Shown here: one piece after another, positions 14,649 through 23,659 of the stretch
Position numbering within the stretch: position 1 is the stretch's first letter
How the letters are laid out: each line of letters starts with the position of its first letter
Translations under genes and position numbers: made by a program
Notes under the pieces: generated by a model
Database searches by the model: none
The model's input: only the letters and a program-made list of their open reading frames with translations
Told to the model about the DNA's origin: nothing
Source: Oscillospiraceae bacterium
Lineage (GTDB): Bacteria > Bacillota > Clostridia > Oscillospirales > Oscillospiraceae
Length of the DNA: 64,000 bases
Reading direction: 5' to 3'
NCBI GenBank assembly: GCA_015067795.1
Contig: SVLU01000007.1
Location: 1-64,000 of the forward strand

Positions 14649-16756
14649 TTTATATTCTCATCTGTTTCGGCACCTACTATGTAACGAGCCATCATAACAA
14701 GGTCGGAGTTGGATATTTCGCCGTCAAGGCTTACGTCACCCTTTATGTAAGGCAGGTCTTCACCGGGAGTATATGGGATCCATGTGATATTTTTGCCTGC
14801 ATTCAGCTCCAGTTCACGTTGCCATGTATCAGTGTTGTCGGGGTAGTAACCAATAGCTGTTACGGTTTCAAAGGTATAATCGTTAATGCTCGGTGCATCA
14901 CCCAGGAACTTGATGGTTTTCAGATTCTTGCAGTTCATGAACGCATAATCTTCAATTATTTCTACACTTCCGGGGATAGTGATCTCGGTAATACCTGTAC
15001 AGCCCTTAAAGGCATGATCTCCAATATATGTAATGCTGTCAGGAAGGTTGATCTCTGTAAGCTTGTCACAGTCAAGGAAAGCAAATAATGAAATGCTGTC
15101 AGTGCCATCTAAAACTGTATAGCTTCCGGACAGGCCACCCGGAACCTGTTCCAGGGATATTATGCCCTTTCTGTAAAGAGCTCCACTTTCATCATTGGAA
15201 TAATTCGGATTATCCTCATGGACCTTGATGGCTGTCAAATTCTCACAACCACCAAATGCAGAATAATCAATACTTGTAACACTTGCAGGGATCGTTACAT
15301 CTGTAAGTGCATCGCAGTTCTCAAAAGCACAATTATAAATTCTGTTTACGCCCTCAGGGATCACATAGCTGCCTTTGAGTTTGCGTGGAGCTTCGATCAG
15401 TGCGGTCTTGTCCTTATTGTAAAGCACGCCACTTTCATCGTTCATGTAATTTGGATTGTCCCCATAAACGATAATTCTTTCAAGACTTGTACAAGAACCG
15501 AAGGTATTGAAGCTGTTAAGCGCTGTTACACTTGCCGGAACAATAATTTCAGCAAGACTTGCACAGCCTGCAAAAGCACCGTTTTCAACATTGGTCACGC
15601 CATTTGGGATCACATAGCTACCTGTTAATCCGCCGGGAGCCTGAATAAGTATAGTCTTATCCTTGTTGAACAGTACGCCCTTCTCATCACTGCAATAATT
15701 TTCATTACCCTCAGCAACGGTTATCTTTGTCAGACCATAACAGTTTGAAAATGCCTCTGCTCCGATGCTCTTTACTGCTGCCGGAATTGTAATTTCAGTA
15801 AGACTTGCACAGCCCTCAAAAGCATAGATACCGATCTCGGTCACACCTGCCGGAATAACGATGCTCTCAAGGCTGCTGCATCCTTCAAACGCCATACTCT
15901 GAATATTGGTAACTGTTTCCGGAATGGTTACGCCGGTAAGAGAAGCGCAGCCGGAGAATAAATATGAGCCTATTTCGGTAAGGTCATCAGGAAGTGTGAC
16001 ACTGATAAGCGAAGCACAATTCTGGAAAATACCATCTTCTACCGTGGCAACATTTTCCGGAATAACAAAGCTTGTAAGAGAAGTACATTCTGCAAAGGCA
16101 TAGCTTTCGATCACTGTCACATTTGCAGGTATGGTAACATCGTTCAAGCCGGAACAATACCAGAACGCACCGCTGCCAATAACGGTAACATTTTCAGGAA
16201 TCGTGACATTCTTAAGAGATGTACAGCCATAGAAAATCTGAGCTGGAAGCTCGGTAAGGCCATTTGGAAGGGTAACGCTTTCAAGCTTTTCGCAATATAA
16301 AAATACACTGATGTCCAGCTCTGTTACACTATTTGGAATAGTAATATCAACCAGACTTGTACAATACTCAAAAGCATACCTTTTGATTTCAGTCACACTG
16401 TTCGGAATTGTAATATCAGTCAGTTCGGAACAGCCGTAAAACGCATTTGTACCTATTGTTGTTACACCGTTTTCAATTACAACTGTCTTTATCTGTGTTC
16501 TGTATTCATACCATGGAGCCTGAACCGGCTTTGGCAGAAATGCCGGCGGCGCAATAACTGACGGTGCATCATAATTGCCCATCTCTCCCTCACCTGAGAT
16601 AGTAAGAACACCATCATCAGTAAGTACCCAAGTTAATGCATCACCACATTCGCCCCTTGCAACTGTTTCCGCCGCAAGAGCACTCACTGCCATCGCACCG
16701 ATAATCAGCACAAGGCAAACGAGCATTGCAATCATCTTTTTGCTTGTCTTTTTCAT
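14561..16756 (-). CDS. Secreted BspA-type LRR protein with dockerin
   Basis: A 731-residue protein, first of the three tandem LRR genes. The start was placed at 16756, where the signal peptide MKKTSKKMIAMLVC begins and AAAGGAG lies upstream; the longer frame to 16852 reads through the structured leader. LRR_5 repeats span about 70-650 and include three spacer modules of the type NPNYSNDESGALYRKG or NYCSDEKGVLFNKD. The dockerin at about 670-731 (GDVSLDGEISNSDL and GDMDEDGKVTNSDL) ends GIVD. It is predicted to be a surface-binding or substrate-binding component of a cohesin-dockerin assembly. A promoter and ~240-nt leader precede it. Confidence 0.85.
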   Translation of the reverse strand: MKKTSKKMIAMLVCLVLIIGAMAVSALAAETVARGECGDALTWVLTDDGVLTISGEGEMGNYDAPSVIAPPAFLPKPVQAPWYEYRTQIKTVVIENGVTTIGTNAFYGCSELTDITIPNSVTEIKRYAFEYCTSLVDITIPNSVTELDISVFLYCEKLESVTLPNGLTELPAQIFYGCTSLKNVTIPENVTVIGSGAFWYCSGLNDVTIPANVTVIESYAFAECTSLTSFVIPENVATVEDGIFQNCASLISVTLPDDLTEIGSYLFSGCASLTGVTIPETVTNIQSMAFEGCSSLESIVIPAGVTEIGIYAFEGCASLTEITIPAAVKSIGAEAFSNCYGLTKITVAEGNENYCSDEKGVLFNKDKTILIQAPGGLTGSYVIPNGVTNVENGAFAGCASLAEIIVPASVTALNSFNTFGSCTSLERIIVYGDNPNYMNDESGVLYNKDKTALIEAPRKLKGSYVIPEGVNRIYNCAFENCDALTDVTIPASVTSIDYSAFGGCENLTAIKVHEDNPNYSNDESGALYRKGIISLEQVPGGLSGSYTVLDGTDSISLFAFLDCDKLTEINLPDSITYIGDHAFKGCTGITEITIPGSVEIIEDYAFMNCKNLKTIKFLGDAPSINDYTFETVTAIGYYPDNTDTWQRELELNAGKNITWIPYTPGEDLPYIKGDVSLDGEISNSDLVMMARYIVGAETDENIKTYGDMDEDGKVTNSDLVALARIIVGIVD

Positions 16757-16995
16757 TTTAATACTCCTTTCATAAGCACAGCGGACGTGTTCATCCGCCT
16801 GTAAGTCTTCCCCCACGAAACTCTTACCTGCTGACTCCCACGTCCGCTGCATATATTGACGAACAGCACTGCAAGGTACTGTACATCAGCTTGTCACTAC
16901 CCTTTAGACGTTAGATATCAGCAGTTCGTTCCATGAATCTTCTGTAATAAACACACCATCATTTGGAGTTATCACCAAAATCAGTACGGTATTGA
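16757..16995 (-). promoter_or_regulatory. Long structured 5' leader of the LRR operon
   Basis: From the promoter at 17001-17029 the transcript would carry about 240 nt before the ATG. Close to the ribosome site, a perfect 11-bp stem (16779-16789 with 16839-16849, CAGCGGACGTG/CACGTCCGCTG) encloses an inner GTAAG/CTTAC stem (16801-16805, 16823-16827). I could not match it to a known riboswitch. Confidence 0.5.
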
Positions 16996-17000
16996 GTAAC

Positions 17001-17029
17001 ATTTTATCACACTCAATAAATACCGTCAA
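17001..17029 (-). promoter_or_regulatory. Sigma-A promoter for LRR operon
   Basis: On the minus strand TTGACG (17029-17024), 17 nt, TAAAAT (17006-17001). An interrupted inverted repeat (ACGGTATTGAGT near 16986 and ACTCAATAAATACCGT near 17011) overlaps it and may bind a regulator. Confidence 0.6.
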
Positions 17030-17106
17030 TCAAATTTGGTAAATTTAAAAAAATACGGCAAAAATTGTATTCAGACTGTAAATGCAGAAATTTTATTCTC
17101 ACGTGA

Positions 17107-17171
17107 CAATATATAACACAACCACATTATATAACAAAATGTTATATAATGCAATATAACATTTTGTTTTA
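17107..17171 (+). promoter_or_regulatory. Operator cluster upstream of HTH gene
   Basis: A perfect 25-bp palindrome (ATTATATAAC-aaaat-GTTATATAAT, 17126-17150) is flanked by extra ATATAAC half-sites at about 17111 and 17154. The cluster lies 50-100 nt before the HTH start at 17217, consistent with autoregulation. Confidence 0.65.
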
Positions 17172-17216
17172 GCTATACTTTTTGTGAGCATAATTTTTAA
17201 GAGAGGGTTTCACACA

Positions 17217-17447
17217 ATGTATAGACGCATTCGGGATTTAAGGGAAGATAATGATTTGCTGCAAAAAGACATTGCAGAGTATCTTCGCTGTTCGCAGGTG
17301 TGCTACTCCTATTACGAAATGGGCAAAAGAGACATTCCAACGGATGTTTTGATCAAGCTTGCGGCTTATTATGAAACAAGCACGGATTATCTTCTGGGTC
17401 TTACAGACAAAAAAGCACCATACCCAAGGTGTAAGACTATTAATTGA
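17217..17447 (+). CDS. XRE-family HTH regulator
   Basis: A 76-residue Cro/CI-type DNA-binding protein (RRIRDLREDNDLLQKDIAEY, then YSYYEMGKRDIPTDVLIKLA and DYLLGLTD), a very common XRE form. The start is ATG 17217, with GAGAGGG about 9 nt upstream; the longer frame from 17184 lacks a ribosome site. It is divergent from the LRR-dockerin operon, with an operator cluster (17107-17171) between, so it could control itself and perhaps the LRR operon. The latter is inference. Confidence 0.85.
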   Translation: MYRRIRDLREDNDLLQKDIAEYLRCSQVCYSYYEMGKRDIPTDVLIKLAAYYETSTDYLLGLTDKKAPYPRCKTIN

Positions 17448-17519
17448 GATGCTTTTTTGACAGACAGAGAGCCCTTTGGGATTTCCTAAAGGACTGAGCG
17501 TGTCGCAGAACCCCATTCT

Positions 17520-17554
17520 GTCATTCCGAGGAGCGAAGCGACGTGGGAATCTTA
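17520..17554. repeat. Dispersed repeat, ATTCCGAGGAGCG half
   Basis: One copy of a ~34-bp repeat (CATTCCGAGGAGCGAAGCGA, then CGTGGGAATC). The reverse-orientation copies at 23541-23574, 46210-46244, 53862-53894 and 60199-60231 are clearly related. The interval 17448-17666 holds this and two GAGCCCTTTGG hairpins, no gene. Confidence 0.7.
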
Positions 17555-17666
17555 TCTGAAATAGTTGCAGATGCTTTACGTTTTTAAATATTTTAGATAC
17601 TTTTTTGACAGACAGAGAGCCCTTTGGATTTCTCCAAAGGGCTCATTTGTGATATTGAATTCCAAA

Positions 17667-18896
17667 TTATGCACCAACGATGCTTCTTGCGATCATAACC
17701 AGGTCAGAGTTTGTAATGTCGCCGTCCTGATTCAGGTCCGCTGCAGCTCGAATATCATCGCTTACTTCAGCATTATCTTCATACATACCTACGATAAAAC
17801 GAGCAACCATTACAAGGTCAGAGTTGGAAACTTCACCGTCGCAGTTAACGTCACCCGGGACGATTTCTTCAATAACATAAATTGTCAGGTAAATAAAGCC
17901 TGTATATGGTTCGATGGTGCCTGTATCTCCAAGGAGATCGCCCCATGTCTGAGTCATTGCACCAACACCTGCAACCTCTACACCCTCTTCAGCTTTAACA
18001 GCATAGCTGAAGCCTTCGTCACGAACATACCAGTAGTTCTCAAGTCCATCGAACTTTGCTAAAACGGACTTCAGCGGAGTACCGTCTTCTGTTACAAATT
18101 CAGTACCTTCTGCTTCTTCAAGGTATACCGCACTGTAAATCTCTGCAAGCTCTGTGCCATCCATATCAAACAGTACAAGGTCGGAATAATAGTATACCAG
18201 TTCGCCTGTCTCTTCGTCTTCGTAATAATAGTCTTCCTGAACAACGAAATAATCCGCCTTTGTGTAGCCCAGTACCAGGAAGTCCTCTCCGGTGTATTCA
18301 ACGGTAACAGTTACAGCCTCAAGTATATTAACAGCGTATGTATCGTCCACATACTCGTCATATATGTATAAATAGTCAACGTATTCTGTACCTTCCGGTT
18401 CACATGGCTCCGGATCCAGAACGAAGCCTGTCAGGGTGTATGTATTTTCGTCTGCAAATGCATTGAGGAGCATCCACTGCCAGCCGCCAATACCGCCGGC
18501 AAACCATCTGACCATATCTGTTTCTTCATCTATGTATTCATGTTCAACGAAATAAGCTCTCATGTCAGCGTGGTTTGGAATGTAGCTGTCAACCAAAGAC
18601 ATATAGGTATCATAAGAAATATTGAAGTAGCCTTCTTCATCCATATAGTCGGAAAGCTTACTGCTGAGCTGCATACACCAGAATACAAGTTCTGCAGGTG
18701 CCTGTTCACCCGGTTCAAAGTACCTGTTCGCAATTACTGCAGCAAAGCTTACCCGCAGGAAGATGTCTGCAAGCTCTTCATCTGTTGGTGTACCGATGCC
18801 AGGTTCTGTTGGTTCTTCTGCCGCAAAGGCTGTTACGCTCATGCAGGAAATCAGCATGATCACAGCAAGAAGAATGCTAAAGGTTTTTTTCATCAT
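17667..18896 (-). CDS. Secreted dockerin protein of unknown function
   Basis: A 409-residue exported acidic protein. The start is the ATG at 18896 (GGAGG 7 nt upstream), giving the signal peptide MMKKTFSILLAVIMLISC and cleavage near AFAAEE; the frame to 18986 starts in untranslated DNA. The ~320-residue central region is rich in Tyr, Glu and Asp (EDYYYEDEETGELVYYYSDL) and shows no family I recognise. The C terminus is a dockerin (about 345-409, GDVNCDGEVSNSDL and ADLNQDGDITNSDL). It probably joins the same extracellular assembly as the LRR-dockerin proteins upstream. Confidence 0.8.
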   Translation of the reverse strand: MMKKTFSILLAVIMLISCMSVTAFAAEEPTEPGIGTPTDEELADIFLRVSFAAVIANRYFEPGEQAPAELVFWCMQLSSKLSDYMDEEGYFNISYDTYMSLVDSYIPNHADMRAYFVEHEYIDEETDMVRWFAGGIGGWQWMLLNAFADENTYTLTGFVLDPEPCEPEGTEYVDYLYIYDEYVDDTYAVNILEAVTVTVEYTGEDFLVLGYTKADYFVVQEDYYYEDEETGELVYYYSDLVLFDMDGTELAEIYSAVYLEEAEGTEFVTEDGTPLKSVLAKFDGLENYWYVRDEGFSYAVKAEEGVEVAGVGAMTQTWGDLLGDTGTIEPYTGFIYLTIYVIEEIVPGDVNCDGEVSNSDLVMVARFIVGMYEDNAEVSDDIRAAADLNQDGDITNSDLVMIARSIVGA

Positions 18897-19015
18897 ACGA
18901 ATACCTCCTATATTAGTTATGACATTATTTTGCCTTAAACTCGCCCGGTTGTCAACAATCAAAAAACTATTTTTCATTATTGCCACTCCCCACAGCTATT
19001 ACATATTTTTGCATC

Positions 19016-19055
19016 AAAAAAAGGATCATCAAGCAGAAAACTCTGCAGATGATCC
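19016..19055 (-). terminator. clpC operon terminator
   Basis: On the minus strand GGATCATC pairs with GATGATCC around a 17-nt loop, followed by a run of T, ten bases past the clpC stop. Confidence 0.85.
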
Positions 19056-19064
19056 TTTTAAATT

Positions 19065-21506
19065 TTATGAAGCTTCTGCTTTTCTGATAACGATACCCTC
19101 GTCACCGGCTGTGATATTCAGAGCATCCCCCTCCTTAACCGTACCGTCAAGGATCTTTTCGGCAATGCCATCCTCGATCATGGACTGGATAGCACGCCGC
19201 AGAGGTCTTGCACCGTACTTGGGGTCAAAGCCCTTTTCAGCAAGAATTGCAACCGCACCGTCGTCCACATTCATGGCGAAGCCCATAGCCTCCACCCTTG
19301 CGGTAACGGTATCCAGCATCTTGCGTGCGATCTCGTGAATGTCATCCTTTGTAAGCTGATGGAAAACGATAATATCATCAATTCTGTTCAGGAACTCAGG
19401 CTTGAAGGTGCGGCGAAGTTCATTCATAACAGCATCCTTGATCGCAACATCCTCCACATTGTCCGAAACGAAACCCAACTTCGTGCGTTTTTCGGTGATA
19501 TTCTTTGCACCCACGTTGGAGGTCATAACGATGATCGAATTCTTGAAATCCACCCTGCGTCCATGGGAGTCGGTGAGAATACCGTCTTCCATGATCTGGA
19601 GCAGGATGTTGAACACATCCTCATGAGCCTTTTCGATCTCATCAAAAAGCACCACGGAATAGGGCTTTCTGCGGATCTTCTCCGTAAGCTGACCGCCCTC
19701 GTCATAGCCCACATAGCCGGGAGGAGTGCCGATAAGCTTGGAAACTGTGTGTTTTTCCATGTATTCAGACATATCCACTCTGATCATGGCGTTTTCGTCA
19801 CCAAACATCGCCTGTGCAAGTGCCTTGCAAAGCTCGGTTTTACCCACACCGGTAGGACCTAAGAACAGGAAGGAGCCTATCGGACGCTTAGGGTCTTTAA
19901 GGCCCACTCTGCCTCGCCTGATGGCTCGGGCTACTGCGGATACCGCCTCATTCTGACCCACCATGCGCTTGTGGAGAGTGTCCTCCATTCTGAGAAGCCT
20001 CTGGCTTTCGTCCTCGGTGATGCTTGTCACCGGAACACCGGTCCAGTCGGAAACAACCGACGCAATATCCTCGGCAGTCACGCGCTTGACACCTGTTACA
20101 TACTGGTCTTCCCAGTCCTTTCTGAACTGCTCAAGCTCTTTACGCTTTTTCTTTTCGCTGTCCCTGATACCGGCGGCACGTTCAAATTCCTGATTTTGAA
20201 CAGCTGCTTCCTTTTCGGCAGTAAGGGCGTGAAGCTCATCCTCCATCTGCTTAAGCTCCGGTGGAAGCTTCATTGTTTCCATCCTTACTCTTGAAGATGC
20301 TTCATCAATAAGGTCAACTGCCTTATCGGGCAAAAATCTGTCATTAATATATCTTGTGGACATGGCAACTGCCGCTTCAATGGCTTCATCAGTGATCTTC
20401 AGCCTGTGATGGGCTTCATATTTATCACGAAGTCCCTTGAGAATAAGAACGGATTCCTCCCGGGACGGCTCATTCACCGTTACAGGCTGGAAACGGCGTT
20501 CAAGTGCCGCGTCCTTTTCGATGTGCTTTCTGTACTCGTCAAGGGTGGTTGCACCGATTATCTGTATCTCACCTCTGCCCAACGCAGGTTTGATGATATT
20601 TGCCGCATCAATGGCTCCTTCCGCTGAACCTGCCCCGATGAGGGTATGCACCTCGTCGATAAAGAGGACAACGTCCTTTGCCTTTTTCACCTCGTCTATG
20701 GCATTTTTAATGCGTTCTTCAAAGTCACCTCTGTACTTCGTGCCTGCCACCATGCCTGTAAGGTCAAGGGAAACAACACGCTTATCCCTCAGAGTTTCAG
20801 GTACATCGCCGGACTCTATCTTCTGTGCAAGACCTTCGGCAATGGCTGTCTTGCCAACACCGGGCTCACCGATAAGCACAGGATTATTCTTGGTTCTGCG
20901 GCTCAGTATCTGAACAACACGCTGGATTTCCTTATCACGACCGATCACCGGGTCAAGCTCGCCCTTCCGGCTTGCCTTTGTAAGATCACGGCTGAACTGA
21001 TCCAGAGTTTTTGTGTCGCTCTTTTTCTGCCTTTCATGCCCCACAGCCGCCATGGGACGGTACTCCACAGAGCGGAACATATTCAGAAGCTCGGTGTACA
21101 TACTGTTCAGATCTGCTCCCGTGGATACGATTATCTTCGCGGCAACACTCTCGGTTTCACGAAGAATACCCATCAGGAGGTGCTCAGTACCCACGTAGTT
21201 ATGACCTAAATGTGCCGCATCTGCCGCAGAAAGCTCCACAATTCGCTTTCCTCTTGGGGTCAGACCCTGGGCGGTGGTTTCTGAACGCTCACCTCTGCCA
21301 ACGTATTTTTCAATGAGAGTCACGATCATTCCATCATCCAGGCCCGCCCTGCGGAGAGTTCGGGCGGCTACCCCCTCCTTCTCTCTCATAAGTCCAAGGA
21401 GGATATGCTCACTGCCAACATAGCCATGCCCCATCTCCGATGCGGCATCGTGTGCCAGGTTAAGTGCAAGCTTTGCTCTTTCGGTAAATCTGTCTTCAAA
21501 TCTCAT
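19065..21506 (-). CDS. clpC: ATP-dependent Clp protease ATP-binding subunit ClpC
   Basis: An 813-residue AAA+ unfoldase that feeds substrates to ClpP. The order is: two N-terminal Clp repeats (about 5-145), AAA-1 with Walker [10 protein letters not shown] (about 212), a middle domain with a UVR motif ([18 protein letters not shown], about 425), and AAA-2 with Walker [10 protein letters not shown] (about 548) and LFDEIEKAH. The middle domain and length identify ClpC rather than ClpB or ClpA. The start has GGAGG 7 nt upstream. It is the last gene of ctsR-mcsA-clpC, though 220 nt with a repeat separate it from mcsA. Confidence 0.95.
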   Translation of the reverse strand: MRFEDRFTERAKLALNLAHDAASEMGHGYVGSEHILLGLMREKEGVAARTLRRAGLDDGMIVTLIEKYVGRGERSETTAQGLTPRGKRIVELSAADAAHLGHNYVGTEHLLMGILRETESVAAKIIVSTGADLNSMYTELLNMFRSVEYRPMAAVGHERQKKSDTKTLDQFSRDLTKASRKGELDPVIGRDKEIQRVVQILSRRTKNNPVLIGEPGVGKTAIAEGLAQKIESGDVPETLRDKRVVSLDLTGMVAGTKYRGDFEERIKNAIDEVKKAKDVVLFIDEVHTLIGAGSAEGAIDAANIIKPALGRGEIQIIGATTLDEYRKHIEKDAALERRFQPVTVNEPSREESVLILKGLRDKYEAHHRLKITDEAIEAAVAMSTRYINDRFLPDKAVDLIDEASSRVRMETMKLPPELKQMEDELHALTAEKEAAVQNQEFERAAGIRDSEKKKRKELEQFRKDWEDQYVTGVKRVTAEDIASVVSDWTGVPVTSITEDESQRLLRMEDTLHKRMVGQNEAVSAVARAIRRGRVGLKDPKRPIGSFLFLGPTGVGKTELCKALAQAMFGDENAMIRVDMSEYMEKHTVSKLIGTPPGYVGYDEGGQLTEKIRRKPYSVVLFDEIEKAHEDVFNILLQIMEDGILTDSHGRRVDFKNSIIVMTSNVGAKNITEKRTKLGFVSDNVEDVAIKDAVMNELRRTFKPEFLNRIDDIIVFHQLTKDDIHEIARKMLDTVTARVEAMGFAMNVDDGAVAILAEKGFDPKYGARPLRRAIQSMIEDGIAEKILDGTVKEGDALNITAGDEGIVIRKAEAS

Positions 21507-21607
21507 GTAATTCCTCCTTTGTGCAGGGTTTTTGCACTAATTCACTTTTACACCGTAATGGACGGTTCTCCCCGTCTGTTTGCAATTTCGCAAGCACTAC
21601 GATGGTG

Positions 21608-21688
21608 AACGTAGGGGAGGATATTATCCTCCCGTATATCATCCTCGTATACGTAGTTTTTCGGGAGGCTGATAGCCTCCCCTACAAA
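21608..21688. repeat. GGGAGG/CCTCCC hairpin repeat
   Basis: GGGGAGGATA-tta-TCCTCC and GGGAGGCTGATAGCCTCCCC lie between clpC and mcsA. The second has the same form as the CGGCTATCAGCCG stem at 39867 and the CGGCTGTCAGCCG stem near 41572. They are short inverted repeats, not a gene. Confidence 0.55.
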
Positions 21689-21726
21689 TAATATCTTATG
21701 TTTCCATATTTAATTATAAATCATTT

Positions 21727-22179
21727 TTATCCGTCAGCTCTGTTATCAAGCTCTCTGATCTTATCCCGAAGCTCAGCAGCCTTTTCAAAATCTTCATTGC
21801 TTACCGCCGCCTTCATCTGCTCACGGAGGGCGTTGATCTCACGGCGTCTGCTCATTTCCGGATCGATCTGCTGTTCGGTTTTAACATCATTCTTTTCGAT
21901 TTTCCTTGTGTCGTCCATCGGTTCAAGAACGATACGCATTCTCGGTCTCAATGTTCTCTGAACGCCTCTCCAGGGACTTAACATCATCGGAGTGAACATA
22001 CTGCCGAACATATTGAACATATCGTTATACATATCATTAAAAACCTGATCCATATTCATCATACCCATTTTGTCGGACTTTTCCGCACATTCGGAGCAAA
22101 GATTCATTGTTGTCACCTTGCCGTTGATGTTGGATCTGTAATGGAAGTTAGCTTCCTTACCGCACTTTTCACACTTCAT
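21727..22179 (-). CDS. mcsA: McsA-like zinc-finger/UVR protein
   Basis: A 150-residue protein with an N-terminal treble-clef-like zinc site (Cys3, Cys6, Cys28, Cys31: KCEKC and LCSEC) and a C-terminal UVR motif (NEDFEKAAELRDKIRELD, about 125-143). In Bacilli McsA activates the arginine kinase McsB and modulates CtsR and ClpC. Here no mcsB follows, so only part of that role can apply. It lies 45 nt downstream of ctsR with GAAAGGAG before its ATG. Confidence 0.85.
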   Translation of the reverse strand: MKCEKCGKEANFHYRSNINGKVTTMNLCSECAEKSDKMGMMNMDQVFNDMYNDMFNMFGSMFTPMMLSPWRGVQRTLRPRMRIVLEPMDDTRKIEKNDVKTEQQIDPEMSRRREINALREQMKAAVSNEDFEKAAELRDKIRELDNRADG

Positions 22180-22224
22180 GATATTTTACTCCTTTCAGGT
22201 AATGGATTTAGTCGTGTTTTGTAT

Positions 22225-22677
22225 CTACTGAATTGTCTTAAGAAGCATCTGCTTAAGGATGCTGGCTCTAACTATACCACGCTCAGAGGGTGGAACAGGT
22301 CGGAGTGCCTGATTGCCAATAGCCGCAAGCATCATGTGAGCGGTTTTGTCATCTATTGCACCTCCCGATGCGGCATTTGATATGAGTGCCGCTGCACTCT
22401 GGAGATCAATGGAGCTGCCTATCGCATTTATTGTATGCATCGCAAGGGCCTGAGGCCCCATACGAACACGGCTTATGCGAATATAACCGCCGCCGCCTCG
22501 TCTGCTCTCTACTATATAGCCCCTCTCGGGAGAAAATCTCGTTGAAATAACATAGTTTATCTGACTTGGTACACAGTTGAATTTTCCCGCAAGCTCAGAA
22601 CGCTGAAGCTCCGTAGTTCCGTTTTCCTCAGCAAGTGCCTGCTGTATAAATTCGGCTATAAGATCGCTTATTCCCAT
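22225..22677 (-). CDS. ctsR: CtsR heat-shock transcriptional repressor
   Basis: A 150-residue repressor of clp genes. The winged-helix N-terminal half includes the CtsR signature (NCVPSQINYVISTRFSPERG and the RGGGGYIRI wing, with the heat-sensing glycine-rich loop), followed by a helical dimerisation domain. It is the first gene of ctsR-mcsA-clpC. A perfect CtsR heptad repeat lies upstream (22700-22717), so autoregulation is expected. The ATG at 22677 has AAGGAG about 6 nt upstream. Confidence 0.95.
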   Translation of the reverse strand: MGISDLIAEFIQQALAEENGTTELQRSELAGKFNCVPSQINYVISTRFSPERGYIVESRRGGGGYIRISRVRMGPQALAMHTINAIGSSIDLQSAAALISNAASGGAIDDKTAHMMLAAIGNQALRPVPPSERGIVRASILKQMLLKTIQ

Positions 22678-22699
22678 GTGTTACACTCCTTGATTTGAT

Positions 22700-22717
22700 T
22701 TTGACTATCTTTGACCT
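22700..22717 (-). promoter_or_regulatory. CtsR box
   Basis: On the minus strand AGGTCAAAGATAGTCAAA is a direct heptad repeat with a 3-nt gap, the known CtsR operator form. A TATAAT lies just upstream at about 22727-22732, so the box falls at the start site. Another AGGTCAAA is near 22760. The rest of 22733-23150 shows only AT-rich DNA with scattered TGACCT words. Confidence 0.9.
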
Positions 22718-23154
22718 TTCTGTGATTATAATACCTCCGACATCAGAATTAATCAAACCTTGTTTTGACCTTTCCTGACCAATTAGAAAATCAAATTTTC
22801 ATTTAGCTCTTGTTTGCTTTTGTTTTCTTTGAGTTTTGAAGTTTTTCGTTGATTTTCATATTTTCTGACCTTTTTGTCTTTTGCTCAAATCTATTCTCGT
22901 GTGCTTCTGACCTTGGTGCCATATTAAGACCCGGGCAATCTCCGAAGGAGGAAAATTTCATCATTTGTCATCTCCGTGTTTTTTTTGATTAGTATTCACC
23001 GAACAAGGGGTTTATATGTAATAATTATTCAAAATCATGAAAATCCGTAACCTGTCGGCACAGAATGACGATAACTCTTTTGGGCAATCAGTCATGTCTG
23101 ACGGTATTGGAATGAAATTTTTCAAATTATTTTCGCATTTTCCAAAAAAACCAT

Positions 23155-23182
23155 TTGATTTTTAAAAAATTCATGATACAAT
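23155..23182 (+). promoter_or_regulatory. Probable promoter for ferredoxin
   Basis: TTGATT (23155-23160), a 16-nt spacer and TACAAT (23177-23182), about 50 nt before the ATG at 23232. Confidence 0.6.
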
Positions 23183-23231
23183 AGGGCTTGTAAAATGCCG
23201 GACGGCAAAAATAATTATGGAGGTACATATC

Positions 23232-23399
23232 ATGGCATACAAGATTAGCGACGAATGCATTTCCTGCGGTGCATGTGCAGAATCCTGCCCAATGAACGCT
23301 ATCGCAGAAGGCGATGCTCATTACGAAATCGACGCAGATGCTTGCATCGACTGTGGTGCTTGCGCTGAAACTTGCCCAATTGGTGCTATTTCCGAGTAA
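23232..23399 (+). CDS. 2[4Fe-4S] ferredoxin
   Basis: A 55-residue clostridial-type ferredoxin that carries electrons between oxidoreductases in the cytoplasm. Two cluster motifs are visible: CISCGACAESCP (about 10-21) and CIDCGACAETCP (about 38-49), each CxxCxxCxxxCP. Size and spacing are textbook. The start is ATG 23232 with GGAGG 8 nt upstream; the longer frame from 23217 is rejected. It is monocistronic, with a strong terminator downstream. Confidence 0.95.
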   Translation: MAYKISDECISCGACAESCPMNAIAEGDAHYEIDADACIDCGACAETCPIGAISE

Positions 23400-23437
23400 T
23401 TCTCAGATTTATCGAACCTTTTAAGGCGACAAAATAA

Positions 23438-23475
23438 CAAGCTGCCATCCTGACCGGGATGGCAGCTTGCTTTTT
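23438..23475 (+). terminator. Ferredoxin terminator
   Basis: CAAGCTGCCATCC and GGATGGCAGCTTG form a 13-bp stem followed by CTTTTT. Confidence 0.9.
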
Positions 23476-23495
23476 ATATCCGAGCATTTTCTCTG

Positions 23496-23574
23496 TCATT
23501 GCGAGCCGATGTTTACATCGGCGTGGCAATCTTTATCTATAGGATTCCCACGTCGCTTCGCTCCTCGGAATGAC
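23496..23574. repeat. Composite dispersed repeat (both halves)
   Basis: GTCATTGCGAGCCG with its partner CGGCGTGGCAATCT, then ATTCCCACGTCG with GCTCCTCGGAATGAC. The same two-part unit is at 53816-53894. The outer ends TCATTGCGAG and CTCGGAATGA are related inverted ends, which suggests a small mobilisable element about 78 bp long. Confidence 0.7.
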
Positions 23575-23659
23575 TGTATTATTACATTGTTTTTGATATT
23601 TGACATTTATACCTTTTATATTATATAGTATCTCTTAGCAACAAACATGGAGGCAGTAT

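Noticed and set aside
16757..16995. Known c-di-GMP, cobalamin or SAM riboswitch
   Set aside because: I compared it with the consensus words I remember and none matched; it is kept only as a structured leader.
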